Shown here: positions 52,862-61,757 of the stretch, piece after piece | How positions within the stretch are numbered: the first letter of the stretch is position 1 | Layout of the letters: every line of letters begins with the position of its first letter | Assembly (NCBI GenBank): GCA_021604005.1 | Contig: BQIV01000022.1 | Location: 1-64,000, forward strand | Reading direction: 5' to 3' | Length of the DNA stretch: 64,000 nt | From: Nitrospirales bacterium | GTDB taxonomy: Bacteria; Nitrospirota; Nitrospiria; Nitrospirales; UBA8639 | Program-made: the position numbers and the translations under genes | The notes under the pieces: model-generated | The model's database searches: none | What the model saw: only the letters and a program-made list of their open reading frames with translations | Told to the model about the DNA's origin: nothing

Positions 52862-54529
52862 ATGACTGCTACAAAAATCGTTATCATTGGCGGAGTAGCC
52901 GGAGGTGCTAGCGCGGCAACCAAAGCACGCCGCGCGGATGAAACAGCACAGATTGTCATGTTCGAACGCGGCTTGTTTGTGTCTTTTGCCAATTGTGGGT
53001 TGCCATACTACGTGGGGAACACCATAACGGATCGTGACGAACTGTTGCTTCAAACGCCAGCGAGTTTTTGGCGGCGATTTCGCATAAAAGCACACATCCG
53101 CCACGAGGTTTTGCACATCAACCGAGATGAAAAACGCATTGAAGTGAAAAACCTGCAGACAGGCAAGATCTTCTTCGAACCTTACGACAAACTCATCCTC
53201 GCTCCGGGGGCCGGAGCAGTCGTCCCTCCCCTACCAGGAATTGTTGCGAAAAACATTTTTACCGTTAAAACGGTTCCTGACTCTGATGCAATCAAATCGT
53301 TTATGAAAGCACATGCTCTCAAACATGCCTTAATCGTTGGTGGTGGATTTATCGGGCTTGAAACCGCTGAAGCGTTAATGAACCTCAAGTTAGATGTCAC
53401 TGTCGTAGAAATAGCCGATCAAATTTTACTTCCGTTTGACCTCGATATGGCAACGCTTGTATCGACACATCTCCGTGAAAAAGGCCTTCATCTCATAGAA
53501 GGCGATGGAATTCGAGCATTCCACGACCGAGATGGTCATGCGTATGAAGCTGAGCTTCAAAGTGGCCGGAGACTACCGATGGATCTTGCCATTCTCTCTA
53601 TCGGAGTACGACCAGAACTGAAGCTCGCTCAAGAAGCTGAACTACAGATTGGGAATGCTGGGGGGATTGTCGTCAATGATCATCAACAGACGACAGACCC
53701 AGATATCTATGCCGCTGGTGATGCCGTCGAGGTTCAGCATTTGGTGACTGGTAAGCCAACACGTATTCCACTGGCCGGCCCAGCGAATAAACAAGGTCGG
53801 GTAGCAGGAGCTAATGCTGCCGGAGGAGATCTGCGTTTCCCAGGAGCTTTAGGTACAGCCATCGTCGAAACGATGGGTATCATTGCAGCCAAAACCGGAT
53901 TGTCAGAAAAGGAAGCCAAGGCCCACGGCTACGACTACTTTGTATCTGTTACACATCCCCTCGATCATGCAGGCTACTACCCTGGCGCGGGACAGCTTCA
54001 TATCAAACTGACGGTCGAGCAAAAGACAGGAAGACTGCTCGGTGCACAAATTATTGGAGAACAAGGAGTAGACAAACGGATCGATGTGCTGGCAACCGCA
54101 CTCACAGCGGGACTCACTGTAGAAGACTTAGAATATTTGGATTTAGCCTATGCCCCACAGTTTAATTCGGCAAAGGGGCCCGTCATCATGGCTGGCTTTG
54201 TTGCTGCTAATACGTTACGTGGTGAAGTCCAGACCATTACCAGTGATGAATTACAACACAAACTCACAATCAATCCTGACCTACAGCTCCTCGATGTGCG
54301 AACTTCGAGCGAATACCAAGCACAGCACCTTCCCCACGCTCACCTCTTGCCGATCGACGAACTACGCGAACACCTCCAAAATTTGGACTCTCAAAAAGAA
54401 ACTGTCGTCTATTGCCGCGTCGGCCTCCGCGGATATCTTGCCGCTCGCATTCTACTCCAGCATGGATTCGAAAAAGTCTATAATCTCACCGGTGGAATTT
54501 TGAGTTCATCTCCAACCCAAGAGAAATAA
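52862..54529 (+). CDS. CoA-disulfide/persulfide reductase with C-terminal rhodanese domain
   Basis: 555 residues. An FAD/NAD(P)H pyridine-nucleotide-disulfide reductase (1-440) with FAD motif VIIGGVAGGASAATKARR, redox-active Cys in FANCGLPYYVG, and NAD motif ALIVGGGFIGLETAEAL. It is fused to a rhodanese domain (about 455-550) with active Cys in VYCRVGLRGY. This is the CoADR-Rhd type that reduces CoA disulfide, polysulfide or CoA-persulfide. It probably works with the MBL-rhodanese enzyme at 35620 in sulfane-sulfur metabolism or redox defence. Confidence 0.92.
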   Translation: MTATKIVIIGGVAGGASAATKARRADETAQIVMFERGLFVSFANCGLPYYVGNTITDRDELLLQTPASFWRRFRIKAHIRHEVLHINRDEKRIEVKNLQTGKIFFEPYDKLILAPGAGAVVPPLPGIVAKNIFTVKTVPDSDAIKSFMKAHALKHALIVGGGFIGLETAEALMNLKLDVTVVEIADQILLPFDLDMATLVSTHLREKGLHLIEGDGIRAFHDRDGHAYEAELQSGRRLPMDLAILSIGVRPELKLAQEAELQIGNAGGIVVNDHQQTTDPDIYAAGDAVEVQHLVTGKPTRIPLAGPANKQGRVAGANAAGGDLRFPGALGTAIVETMGIIAAKTGLSEKEAKAHGYDYFVSVTHPLDHAGYYPGAGQLHIKLTVEQKTGRLLGAQIIGEQGVDKRIDVLATALTAGLTVEDLEYLDLAYAPQFNSAKGPVIMAGFVAANTLRGEVQTITSDELQHKLTINPDLQLLDVRTSSEYQAQHLPHAHLLPIDELREHLQNLDSQKETVVYCRVGLRGYLAARILLQHGFEKVYNLTGGILSSSPTQEK

Positions 54530-54703
54530 GACAACACCCAGGATAAAGATTTCCACGATTACCGATGTTTACGACGTTACGTTAAGCCTTAACGAGCAGT
54601 AGTGAACAAAACGTTTCTCTCACTCCAAACATTACCCAAATATTCCTCTGAAAACCCTGAAATTTTAATGCCTTTCTTCCCTCCTCACTCGCAGCATAAA
54701 TTT

Positions 54704-54719
54704 TGGTGTCAAATTTGCT
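54704..54719 (+). promoter_or_regulatory. Sigma-54 promoter of the multihaem cytochrome gene
   Basis: TGGTGTCAAATTTGCT, GG-N10-GC with TTGCT at -12, 135 bp before the ATG at 54854. The rest of the 54530-54853 gap holds no gene; GTTACGTTAAGCCTTAACG at about 54571 is a small palindrome upstream. Confidence 0.75.
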
Positions 54720-54853
54720 GATCCCTATCAAAACCATACCAAGAACAGCAATTTGAGGCATAAAACGACAAGAAAAAATGAAATTGCTGTGGAGTAATTC
54801 CCCACTGAGAGACAAAAAGGTTGCTGTCATTTTCTTTTGAGGAGGCTTTCACG

Positions 54854-56289
54854 ATGAATCACGTAGTTCGAAGTTTCAGCAAATCATCGTTATCTGTGTC
54901 TGTTGGGTTCATAGGTATTTTTTTAGTTCTTCTCACCCCTACCATAAGCTCAGCAGGTAGTGAAGAAAAAGGCGAAAAACTGATCAAAAAACCTCTGTGT
55001 GACCTGCCACAAATTTCAAGGTGCAGGTGAAAGCCGATTCAACTTAAAGGCCCCAGATCTTATGTGGGGAGGTAGTAAATTCCAGAGACAATGGCTACTC
55101 GACTGGCTGACAGGAAAGGTCCCCATGATCTATGCGAAAAGCTATCGATGGGATCTTTCGAAAGAACCAGACACCCATGTCGCCGTGTCTCAGAAAGAAG
55201 CTGAGGCCATCGCGGATTACTTCACGAGCCATCTACAAGATCCGCGGGTCAAGAAGAATTCGATAGACATGTCTACATTCAGCAAGCAGGAAGCTAGGTT
55301 TGGGGAAGAAATTTTTACACAACATTCGTGCATTGGCTGTCACCAAATCATGGTGGACGGGAAAAAGACCGGTGGCCCTCAAAGTACATCGTTCTTTGAT
55401 TCTGGAAAAAGACTCAAAGCTGATTGGATCTATCGATTTAACTCGAGCCCTCCGGATTTTGTACCACACAGTGCAGAATTTGTCGGGGATGTCAGTGAAC
55501 TCGGGCTTCGGTATGTCACAGGATTTATCGCAACTCGAGGGGTTAAAGACTTTCCTTATTATGAACCTTGGAAGAGTGCCGAATTTGATTACCCAAATAT
55601 CGAAAATGGTGCTCAAATTTATAAAGAATATTGTGCACAATGTCATGGAGCAGAAGGGAAAGGCGATGGACCGGCGGCCTCTGGTCTAGAACCCAAACCC
55701 GCCGTTCATGCCAATATTCCCTTCGAGAAAATTCCTCTCGATTATCTGTACAACGTGATCTATTACGGTGGGAAAGGAGTAGGAAAATCGCCCTTGATGC
55801 CATATTGGGGACTGACGATTGGAGGGAAACAGGGCGTAGCCGATGTGATTGCTTATTTAAAGGCCACGTTTAAAGGAGCACCGGAAACTGCCAGTGCAAC
55901 TTCACAGTCTGATGCACCGTTAGGCGTGTGCCCACAACCACGCAATACCAAGCGAGCACCAGGAAAGTTTCGAAACATGACCAATCCATTACCGAGTTTT
56001 CCGGAGAACCTCAGGGCAGGAAAGAAATTGTATCACGAAACGGCACAGCCATTGGCTGTGCATACAATGTCATGGCGAAAAAGGAGATGGCAAAGGTCCT
56101 ATGGGCGCCGCGTTGAATCCACATCCTCGAAACTTTACGTGTGGCGAGACGATGAATGATATCTCTGACGGACAACTGTACTGGATTATCAAAAACGGAT
56201 CTCCAGGAACAGGCATGATGGCCTTTGCGGGAATGCCAGATAACCAAATCTGGCAACTCATCCAATATATTCGCACGCTCACGAGATAA
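54854..56289 (+). pseudogene. Four-haem cytochrome c with two frameshifts
   Basis: Start ATG 54854 (GAGGAGG site), signal peptide ending SSAGSEE. The first frame fails at the A6 run 54986-54991; with one A fewer it continues into CVTCHKFQGAGE. The second frame carries CIGCH and CAQCH motifs and fails near GG 56054-56055; removing one base gives LLCIQCHGEKGDGKGPMGAA and a normal end. The repaired product would have about 477 residues and four haems. Both lesions lie directly before a haem motif and both are single extra bases, so they are either true mutations or homopolymer sequencing errors. The last domain resembles the 50746 cytochrome. Confidence 0.85.
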
Positions 56290-56386
56290 ATAGAGAGCAG
56301 TCGGTTATACTGGCAAAGATTACACATGTTTTCATGAAGCCATCGAGGTACAAGTCTATCTAATGCAGTAACATTCGTTATGAAAG

Positions 56387-57202
56387 ATGAATAACATTTT
56401 TCATCCGACCGACTTTTTGTCACAACCAGACATTGCCTTTGCTCATGCGCTTAAACTTGCCTGGGCTACCAGTTCTCGGCTAACACTTTTTCATGTCAAT
56501 GAACATTTAGACGAACTCAACTGGCAAGATTTCCCATCGGTAAGGAAAACTCTTGCCAAGTGGGATCTTCCTTATAAAGAAAACCCAACACACCATATCT
56601 CCTATTCCAAGATTGATGTTGAAAAAATTCTCTATAAGGGAAAAGATCCTTCATCATCAATTCTTGAACATCTCGAACGTCATCCGGCCGACCTTATTGT
56701 CCTTGCGACGCATCAGCTTGGCGGCAGACCTTTTTTCCATTCCGTCTCTGAACCCGTATTACGAAAATCTCACATCATGACCTTGTTCATTCCTTTTTCA
56801 GCCGAAGGATTTGTGTCACCCGAGAACGGAACTCTCAATCTACAAAACATTCTTATTCCCATAGACCATGATCCACGACCACATGTTGCGTTTAATGCTG
56901 TCACGACTTTGATCCATGTCTTAGGATGTGAAGATGTTTCTGTCGCAGTTCTGTACATTGGCAATCAGGAAGAGATGCCTGAATATTATCCCACTCAGCG
57001 CAACAACGCGACATGGCATCGCATCGCTCGCTCTGACAACGTGGTTGAGGGGATCGTGCAAGCGGAAAAGGACATAGGCGCCAATCTCATTGTGATGCCA
57101 ACGCAAGGGCATCAAGGATTTTTAGATGCCCTTCGCGGAAGCACAACGGAGCAGATCGTTCGTAAGGCACGGTGTCCTGTCCTGGCCGTGCCTACTGAAT
57201 AA
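56387..57202 (+). CDS. Universal stress protein, two divergent Usp domains
   Basis: 271 residues, opening NIFHPTDFLSQPDIAFAHAL. The first domain ends in ATHQLGGRPFFHSVSEPV and has lost the G-x2-G-x9-G-S nucleotide loop; the second keeps a version of it (PTQGHQGFLDALRGSTTEQI). So at most one domain is likely to bind ATP. The stop codon coincides with the 4-bp flank of the mobile element that follows. No clear sigma-54 site lies in the 97-bp gap before it. Confidence 0.87.
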   Translation: MNNIFHPTDFLSQPDIAFAHALKLAWATSSRLTLFHVNEHLDELNWQDFPSVRKTLAKWDLPYKENPTHHISYSKIDVEKILYKGKDPSSSILEHLERHPADLIVLATHQLGGRPFFHSVSEPVLRKSHIMTLFIPFSAEGFVSPENGTLNLQNILIPIDHDPRPHVAFNAVTTLIHVLGCEDVSVAVLYIGNQEEMPEYYPTQRNNATWHRIARSDNVVEGIVQAEKDIGANLIVMPTQGHQGFLDALRGSTTEQIVRKARCPVLAVPTE

Positions 57203-57203
57203 A

Positions 57204-57343
57204 GGGCACCTCTAAAAACCAGGATTTTGTGTGAGGGCAAGGAAGCTGCACGCGCAAAACCGCAGTGTATGGGGGAATACATGAGGATTTGAGCACGCGG
57301 CTGACGCCGCAATCGTGGAAAAGGACGGTTTTTAGAGGTGCCC
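57204..57343. mobile_element. 140-bp miniature inverted-repeat element, copy 2
   Basis: Perfect 17-bp terminal inverted repeats GGGCACCTCTAAAAACC (57204-57220) and GGTTTTTAGAGGTGCCC (57327-57343), flanked on both sides by TAAA (57200-57203, 57344-57347), a probable 4-bp target duplication. No coding capacity. Related to the 20148-20474 element. Short size and perfect ends mark it as a non-autonomous element of an insertion-sequence family not present in the window. Confidence 0.9.
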
Positions 57344-57388
57344 TAAAGGAAATGACCCGAAAAATATGGACTTAACGATTCTTGGTCA

Positions 57389-57826
57389 ATGGTTGTCACG
57401 CTCTTCATCACACTGCTACTCGTTGGGACAGTCATATTGATCCATTTCGAAGCGTTGCGTCGGCTATCTGATTTCATAGCCTCGCCACACCATTGTTTTC
57501 GTGTGGATTTAATGGTCTGCATTCTGGGTGCGCTACTTGCTCACGTGATCGAAGTGTGGGTATTCGGGTTTGGATACTTTTACTTGACGAGATTTAAAGA
57601 GTTTGACTGGCTTGAAGGGGTCGTCTCTCAACCAACTCTAGAAGACTGTGGATATTATTCGTTCGTCACATACACCACGCTTGGATTTGGAGATCTCATT
57701 CCAAAAGGCCCGATTCGTTTTCTCACCGGTATGGAGGCGTTAAAAGGACTGCTGCTCATCACCTGGACCGCCTCATTCATGTACCTACAGATGCAACGAT
57801 TCTGGCAAACCGGATCGACAAAATGA
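57389..57826 (+). CDS. Two-helix potassium-channel-like pore protein
   Basis: 145 residues. Two or three hydrophobic segments (about 3-22, 41-68, 112-135) and between them a pore loop with the filter SFVTYTTLGFGDLIPKG, the GFGD version of the K+ selectivity filter. It is a bare pore: there is no voltage sensor, RCK or cyclic-nucleotide domain. It would conduct K+ as a tetramer. The ATG at 57389 has no clear ribosome site. Confidence 0.82.
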   Translation: MVVTLFITLLLVGTVILIHFEALRRLSDFIASPHHCFRVDLMVCILGALLAHVIEVWVFGFGYFYLTRFKEFDWLEGVVSQPTLEDCGYYSFVTYTTLGFGDLIPKGPIRFLTGMEALKGLLLITWTASFMYLQMQRFWQTGSTK

Positions 57827-57890
57827 CCGGAACAGTCTGGGCGAGAACTTTCTTTCCCCATTGTGGCCCAAGTTGGATGTTGGTTAATGT

Positions 57891-59024
57891 TCATAGCACG
57901 CGACCGGGAAATTTGACCTTCAACTGCTGATGAAAGATCTTCGCAAATTTTTTGAATCCATCCTTCGTCGGATGCAATTCGTTATGCCACGAGCTTGGAG
58001 ACGGAGTCAGCGTGCCTTGTGTATTGATGAAAGTCACATCAGGACGAACAAGAGATTGTAGCAATGCAGCGAATTGTTGCAACATGACTTTCACCACTTC
58101 GAACGCTATAGGGCGTGTCGGGAAGCCGCGCAGGTCAAAGGTCGGCTTCAACCACGGTCCAAGGTGACAGACTCCTCGCCCATCCGGAATCGCGAAGTCA
58201 TAAGCGTGAAACACAAGATGCGTAGTGGAACTCAGCCTATCACGCATCGCAATGAGGTCCTCGTAGCCAGCACGCACAAGCTCTAACACAGCCTCAAAGC
58301 GCGCTTGGTGAATGTGGCCCGCCGCCGGAAGGGCCGAATCGAAATTCTTAACCCAGAGCACCATCGGATTGTCGACAACATCGTTACCACCACCTGAAAA
58401 GAGCAGCACTTCCCAGGGTCCGCCGGCCGGGCATCCCTTTGTAAGCTGTTCCGCAAGCAGCGTTCGTTCCTCTACCCCCATCATGAAGCGTACTTCATCT
58501 CCGGCTTTCGCGAAATTCAGGATTGGCACTCCGACCAGATCCTCAAGCCGTTTGATGATCCCGCCACCGAAAAAAGGGACAGGGTAATCAAACCAGGAAT
58601 CACCCTCGGCCAAGATCTGTAGCGGCTGTCCTGCCCGCGCGATGGAGGTTTCCTCACCGGTCCTGCGGCGCCGTGTTCTGTTGGGCGTAAGTCCTTTGAC
58701 ACCGTGCCGCTTTAAGAGCTTGAGCGTAGCCGTGTATTCACGGATGCGCCGCTGGTTCTCCCGGCGAGTTTTTAATTGAAGTTTTTTCCGTTCGGCACCT
58801 ACGGTCCCCGGCGTGGCTAAGTCGACCGTTGCTTTGCCCAATGCCTGCCGACGTGGAGTCTGTTTTGGAGACTTAGCCTGTGCCCGGACCATGACTCTGG
58901 CCTGTGCCAGCGTCAGGGGGCCACCCGTATCCGTCATCGGGCGGGACCCTCGTTTACGAGTCGGCACCTTACTTGCCGCTGACTTCTTAGCAGTCGTCGT
59001 CGTCTTTCTCTTTGCTTTCGCCAT
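57891..59024 (-). CDS. SGNH/GDSL-type hydrolase with basic N-terminal region
   Basis: About 377 residues from the ATG at 59024 (GGGAG 9 nt upstream). Residues 1-125 are very Lys/Arg/Thr-rich (KAKRKTTTTAKKSAASKV), histone- or DNA-binding-like. The rest is an SGNH hydrolase: block I ILAEGDSWFDYP with the catalytic Ser, block III LLFSGGGNDV, and block V NELHPTKDGFKKF with the catalytic His. Esterase or lipase activity is expected; the substrate is unknown. Its GC-rich wording differs from the neighbours and suggests horizontal gain. Confidence 0.82.
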   Translation of the reverse strand: MAKAKRKTTTTAKKSAASKVPTRKRGSRPMTDTGGPLTLAQARVMVRAQAKSPKQTPRRQALGKATVDLATPGTVGAERKKLQLKTRRENQRRIREYTATLKLLKRHGVKGLTPNRTRRRRTGEETSIARAGQPLQILAEGDSWFDYPVPFFGGGIIKRLEDLVGVPILNFAKAGDEVRFMMGVEERTLLAEQLTKGCPAGGPWEVLLFSGGGNDVVDNPMVLWVKNFDSALPAAGHIHQARFEAVLELVRAGYEDLIAMRDRLSSTTHLVFHAYDFAIPDGRGVCHLGPWLKPTFDLRGFPTRPIAFEVVKVMLQQFAALLQSLVRPDVTFINTQGTLTPSPSSWHNELHPTKDGFKKFAKIFHQQLKVKFPGRVL

Positions 59025-59285
59025 TGTTGTCATCTCCCATTTTTCTTTGCCCCTTGGAGTAAACAGTGTTTCAAAGCAGAACGAGTTCATTGAGAAGGTC
59101 TTTTCTCAGATTCGCATGACAATTCCGATCAAATGTTTGGAGTTGAATGAGGTGGGCGAAGTCATGTGAAGAGTGGAACGACATCTCATAGTCCTTCGAT
59201 CCACCCTCGGTTTTTGCCGATTTTGTACCGTGAGGAGCAATGCTCAATAAAAAATTCCCTGCACGTAGAATAGGGGCTGATCCTC

Positions 59286-60098
59286 TCAGAGTGCAACGGT
59301 CACGCGCAAGAACGTTGCGGGAATGGAAGTGGCATCCTCATTGGAGCTTGTGTTTTGACTGTTGAACAAATCTTCCAATTCCTGCTGCAGATCAGCGGCT
59401 CGACCGTTTTTTTCTGCGGATTCAAACGCATTCATGGTTGGCCCGTAGTATCTTCTGAATTCCTCCACGAAGGCTGAAGGCGGACCGGGATAGTTGAACG
59501 TAAACGTGTCACGCATAAAGGATATCTTTTCGGCTGGAATCCCAGCACCGGCAAACCGCTCAATCACATGGCTTTCGATGCCCCACGTCATCGGACTGAC
59601 GAAACCATCCGGCGGTGGCGGTGTATAGCCGGAGCTAATTTTCAGAATCTGTGCAACTAAGGTTGGATCATTTGGAATCCAGTTCCCCATCACGATCCGT
59701 CCGCCTGGCCGGCTCACGCGCACTGTTTCCTTGGCCACCTCAGATGGGTTCGGCGCAAACATCGCACCGAAGATACTCATAACAAGGGCAAACGTATCAT
59801 CAGGCAATGGGAGCAAATTAGTCGCATCACCTTCCTGGAATAAACAATTGCTCAGGCCATGTTCCTTGGCCCGTTTGTTCCCAGCTTCAACGAGGTTCCT
59901 TGCGATATCGACACCCAAGACTTCTGCTCCGAGTTTCGCCGCTGGCAATGCCGTGGTGCCATCACCGCATCCGAGGTCTAAAACCTTGAGCCCTTTTGTG
60001 ATGCCGAGACGCTGAACAAGTGCCTCTCCGCTTTCTCGCATGCTGCTGGCTATCCGCGTAAAGTCGCCTTTTTCCCAAAGTGCTTTGTTTGGATTCAT
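59286..60098 (-). CDS. Class I SAM-dependent methyltransferase
   Basis: 270 residues. SAM-binding motif VLDLGCGDGTTALPAAKLGA, acidic loop VLGVDIARNL, and a UbiE/Coq5-like motif LPDDTFALVMSIFGAMFAPN with VSRPGGRIVMGNWIPND. Small-molecule methyltransferase of unknown substrate. It stands alone and is separated from the SGNH gene by about 260 bp. Confidence 0.85.
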   Translation of the reverse strand: MNPNKALWEKGDFTRIASSMRESGEALVQRLGITKGLKVLDLGCGDGTTALPAAKLGAEVLGVDIARNLVEAGNKRAKEHGLSNCLFQEGDATNLLPLPDDTFALVMSIFGAMFAPNPSEVAKETVRVSRPGGRIVMGNWIPNDPTLVAQILKISSGYTPPPPDGFVSPMTWGIESHVIERFAGAGIPAEKISFMRDTFTFNYPGPPSAFVEEFRRYYGPTMNAFESAEKNGRAADLQQELEDLFNSQNTSSNEDATSIPATFLRVTVAL

Positions 60099-60391
60099 AC
60101 GGGCATTCCTTATGAGGTGGTTAATTGTATGATGAGTATTAAAATAGACTTGACGACCAACACTAACGGATGAACAGGAGCCGGAAACGCGGCTGTTCGA
60201 TCTACGTGTTCTGGCACCACAGGCGACTCACAAACAATCCCCGGCACAGGCTCCGTTCTGCCGATTGCCATCTATCAGATTGAGATAGATCAGACGAATT
60301 TTTGGTCAATTGACAAAATAAGTCAAGCGGTGGGCTGAGGGGGAATAAGATGGAATACTCTTTATTAACGCCACGCACGATATAGAAATGA
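60099..60391. other. Intergenic stretch, nothing recognised
   Basis: About 290 bp between the methyltransferase and the small membrane-protein gene. It contains AGATTGAGATAGATCAGACG and AT-rich tracts but no gene, repeat or convincing promoter that I can support. Confidence 0.4.
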
Positions 60392-60526
60392 TCAATGACA
60401 GTCCTCAGAACAGAAGAACACGAGGTAGAAAACGATGATAATGCATAAGGTAATGGCACTCCACAGCATCCACTGATTTGTCTGATTAAAACCCTCCCTC
60501 TTTTGCATCTTGTCTTCTTGGTGCAT
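60392..60526 (-). CDS. 44-residue membrane peptide coupled to a Usp gene
   Basis: The frame ATG 60526 to TGA 60392 encodes 44 residues with a polar start (HQEDKMQKREGFNQTNQW) and one membrane helix (LWSAITLCIIIVFYLVFFC) ending SEDCH. It begins 3 bp after the TAA of the Usp gene (TAAGGTATG), so it is probably translated by coupling. A second possible start is Met7 (60508). No family is recognised. A small membrane partner for the Usp protein is possible. Confidence 0.6.
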   Translation of the reverse strand: MHQEDKMQKREGFNQTNQWMLWSAITLCIIIVFYLVFFCSEDCH

Positions 60527-60529
60527 ACC

Positions 60530-61399
60530 TTATCTCACAAGGAGGACAGGACAATGTGTATGATGGACAACCGAATGTGAAACACTGCCTAAAAGGAAAC
60601 GACTGAGCCCAGACCGACTGTGTGTTCGCATCACAAGGAGATCTGGCTTACTTTCCCTCACCTCATTTGCAATGCTTATGGATGGGGCGCCCATGACAGA
60701 GACTCCTTTGGCCTCATGTCCTAAGCTCCTTAATTTCGATGCCACTTCTTCGGTAAATTGCTCTCCATGTTCGATAATTTCTTTTCTAAAACCTTCTGGA
60801 ATCATCGCCCCTACGGGCCAAACAGGCTGTGAAAAAGGCACGACATGCATCAGAGTCACATACACCGTTTCCTTAAAGGGTTTCATTTCAAAAAACTTCA
60901 CGATCGATTCCTCATCTTCCTGATTCGCGAGCGGAATGAGAATATTTTGAATGTTTCTCAATGAGTCTTTGACGATCAAGGTCGAGCACGGTGCATGCGA
61001 CATGACCCGATGTGAGACACTTCCAAACATATGCTCGTGAATTTGACCGAGTCCCCTCGCCCCTATCACAATCAGATCTGCTTGTCGTTCTTCTGCTACA
61101 CGGATGATGACTTCCGCAGGATCACCAAGTTGCAAGATTTTTTTCACCGGCCCTGGATTGGGGGGCAACAGAGACACGACTCGTTCCAGCAAGCTCTCCC
61201 CCTCCTCTCTCATCGCTCTTTCGACTTGCATTGACAAATCTTTGGCGATCCCCATACCAATAGTGGGATACGACAAACCCGGCACACTGATAACGGTTAA
61301 CACCGTCAATTCTTCAGCGTGACTTAATCCAGTTAACCCTCGTACGGCCTCGTACGATTGTTCAGATCCGTCTGCTGCTAGAATAATTTTCATGGCCAA
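60530..61399 (-). CDS. Universal stress protein, two Usp domains
   Basis: 289 residues, MAMKIILAADGSEQSYEAVR at the start. Nucleotide loop GARGLGQIHEHMFGSVSHRV in domain one; in domain two RTHSRSGLSRFLLGSVSHSV has Arg in place of the first Gly. Close paralogue of the proteins at 37070 and 48979, sharing GPVKKILQLGDPAEVI-type segments. It has AAAGGAGAA before the start and a sigma-54-like site about 55 bp upstream. Confidence 0.92.
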   Translation of the reverse strand: MAMKIILAADGSEQSYEAVRGLTGLSHAEELTVLTVISVPGLSYPTIGMGIAKDLSMQVERAMREEGESLLERVVSLLPPNPGPVKKILQLGDPAEVIIRVAEERQADLIVIGARGLGQIHEHMFGSVSHRVMSHAPCSTLIVKDSLRNIQNILIPLANQEDEESIVKFFEMKPFKETVYVTLMHVVPFSQPVWPVGAMIPEGFRKEIIEHGEQFTEEVASKLRSLGHEAKGVSVMGAPSISIANEVRESKPDLLVMRTHSRSGLSRFLLGSVSHSVVHHTHCPVLLVR

Positions 61400-61452
61400 T
61401 TCTCCTTTTTTCCTCCTTCACAGCCAACCACCCCTCTCACGACTTTTTCTAA

Positions 61453-61468
61453 CGCAAGTGCCATGCCT
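61453..61468 (-). promoter_or_regulatory. Sigma-54-like promoter of the Usp gene at 60530
   Basis: Minus strand AGGCATGGCACTTGCG: GG-N10-GC with TTGC at -12, 54 bp before the start codon. The first base and last base deviate from the other sites. The remaining interval to 61757 holds no gene. Confidence 0.6.
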
Positions 61469-61757
61469 CATAAAACGTAAAGCTTATGACGATCGAATCA
61501 ATTGAAAAAGGGGAACAGGCAAATACGTTGAGTGAAAACAGAGGAAAGAACTGAGTCATTGAGGTAAAATGCCGTCTGGCGAATTACATCGTCTGAGGCA
61601 AAAATCCTCAGATCGCCTAGTATGCTCAGCGACACAGGCTCTTACCACTTCCTGTCCATGACTTTCTCATATCTTAGAACAATTTTCCGAAGCGAAATGA
61701 CCGTGGCCATGTATCTCTGTCAGGCCAATCTTCATGAGGCAACAGCGGGATCAGTGT

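Noticed and set aside
54986-54992. AAAAAAC as a programmed frameshift site in the cytochrome gene
   Set aside because: The codon phase is wrong for a -1 slippery heptamer and the needed shift is +1; A6 is short for polymerase slippage. Mutation or sequencing error is simpler.
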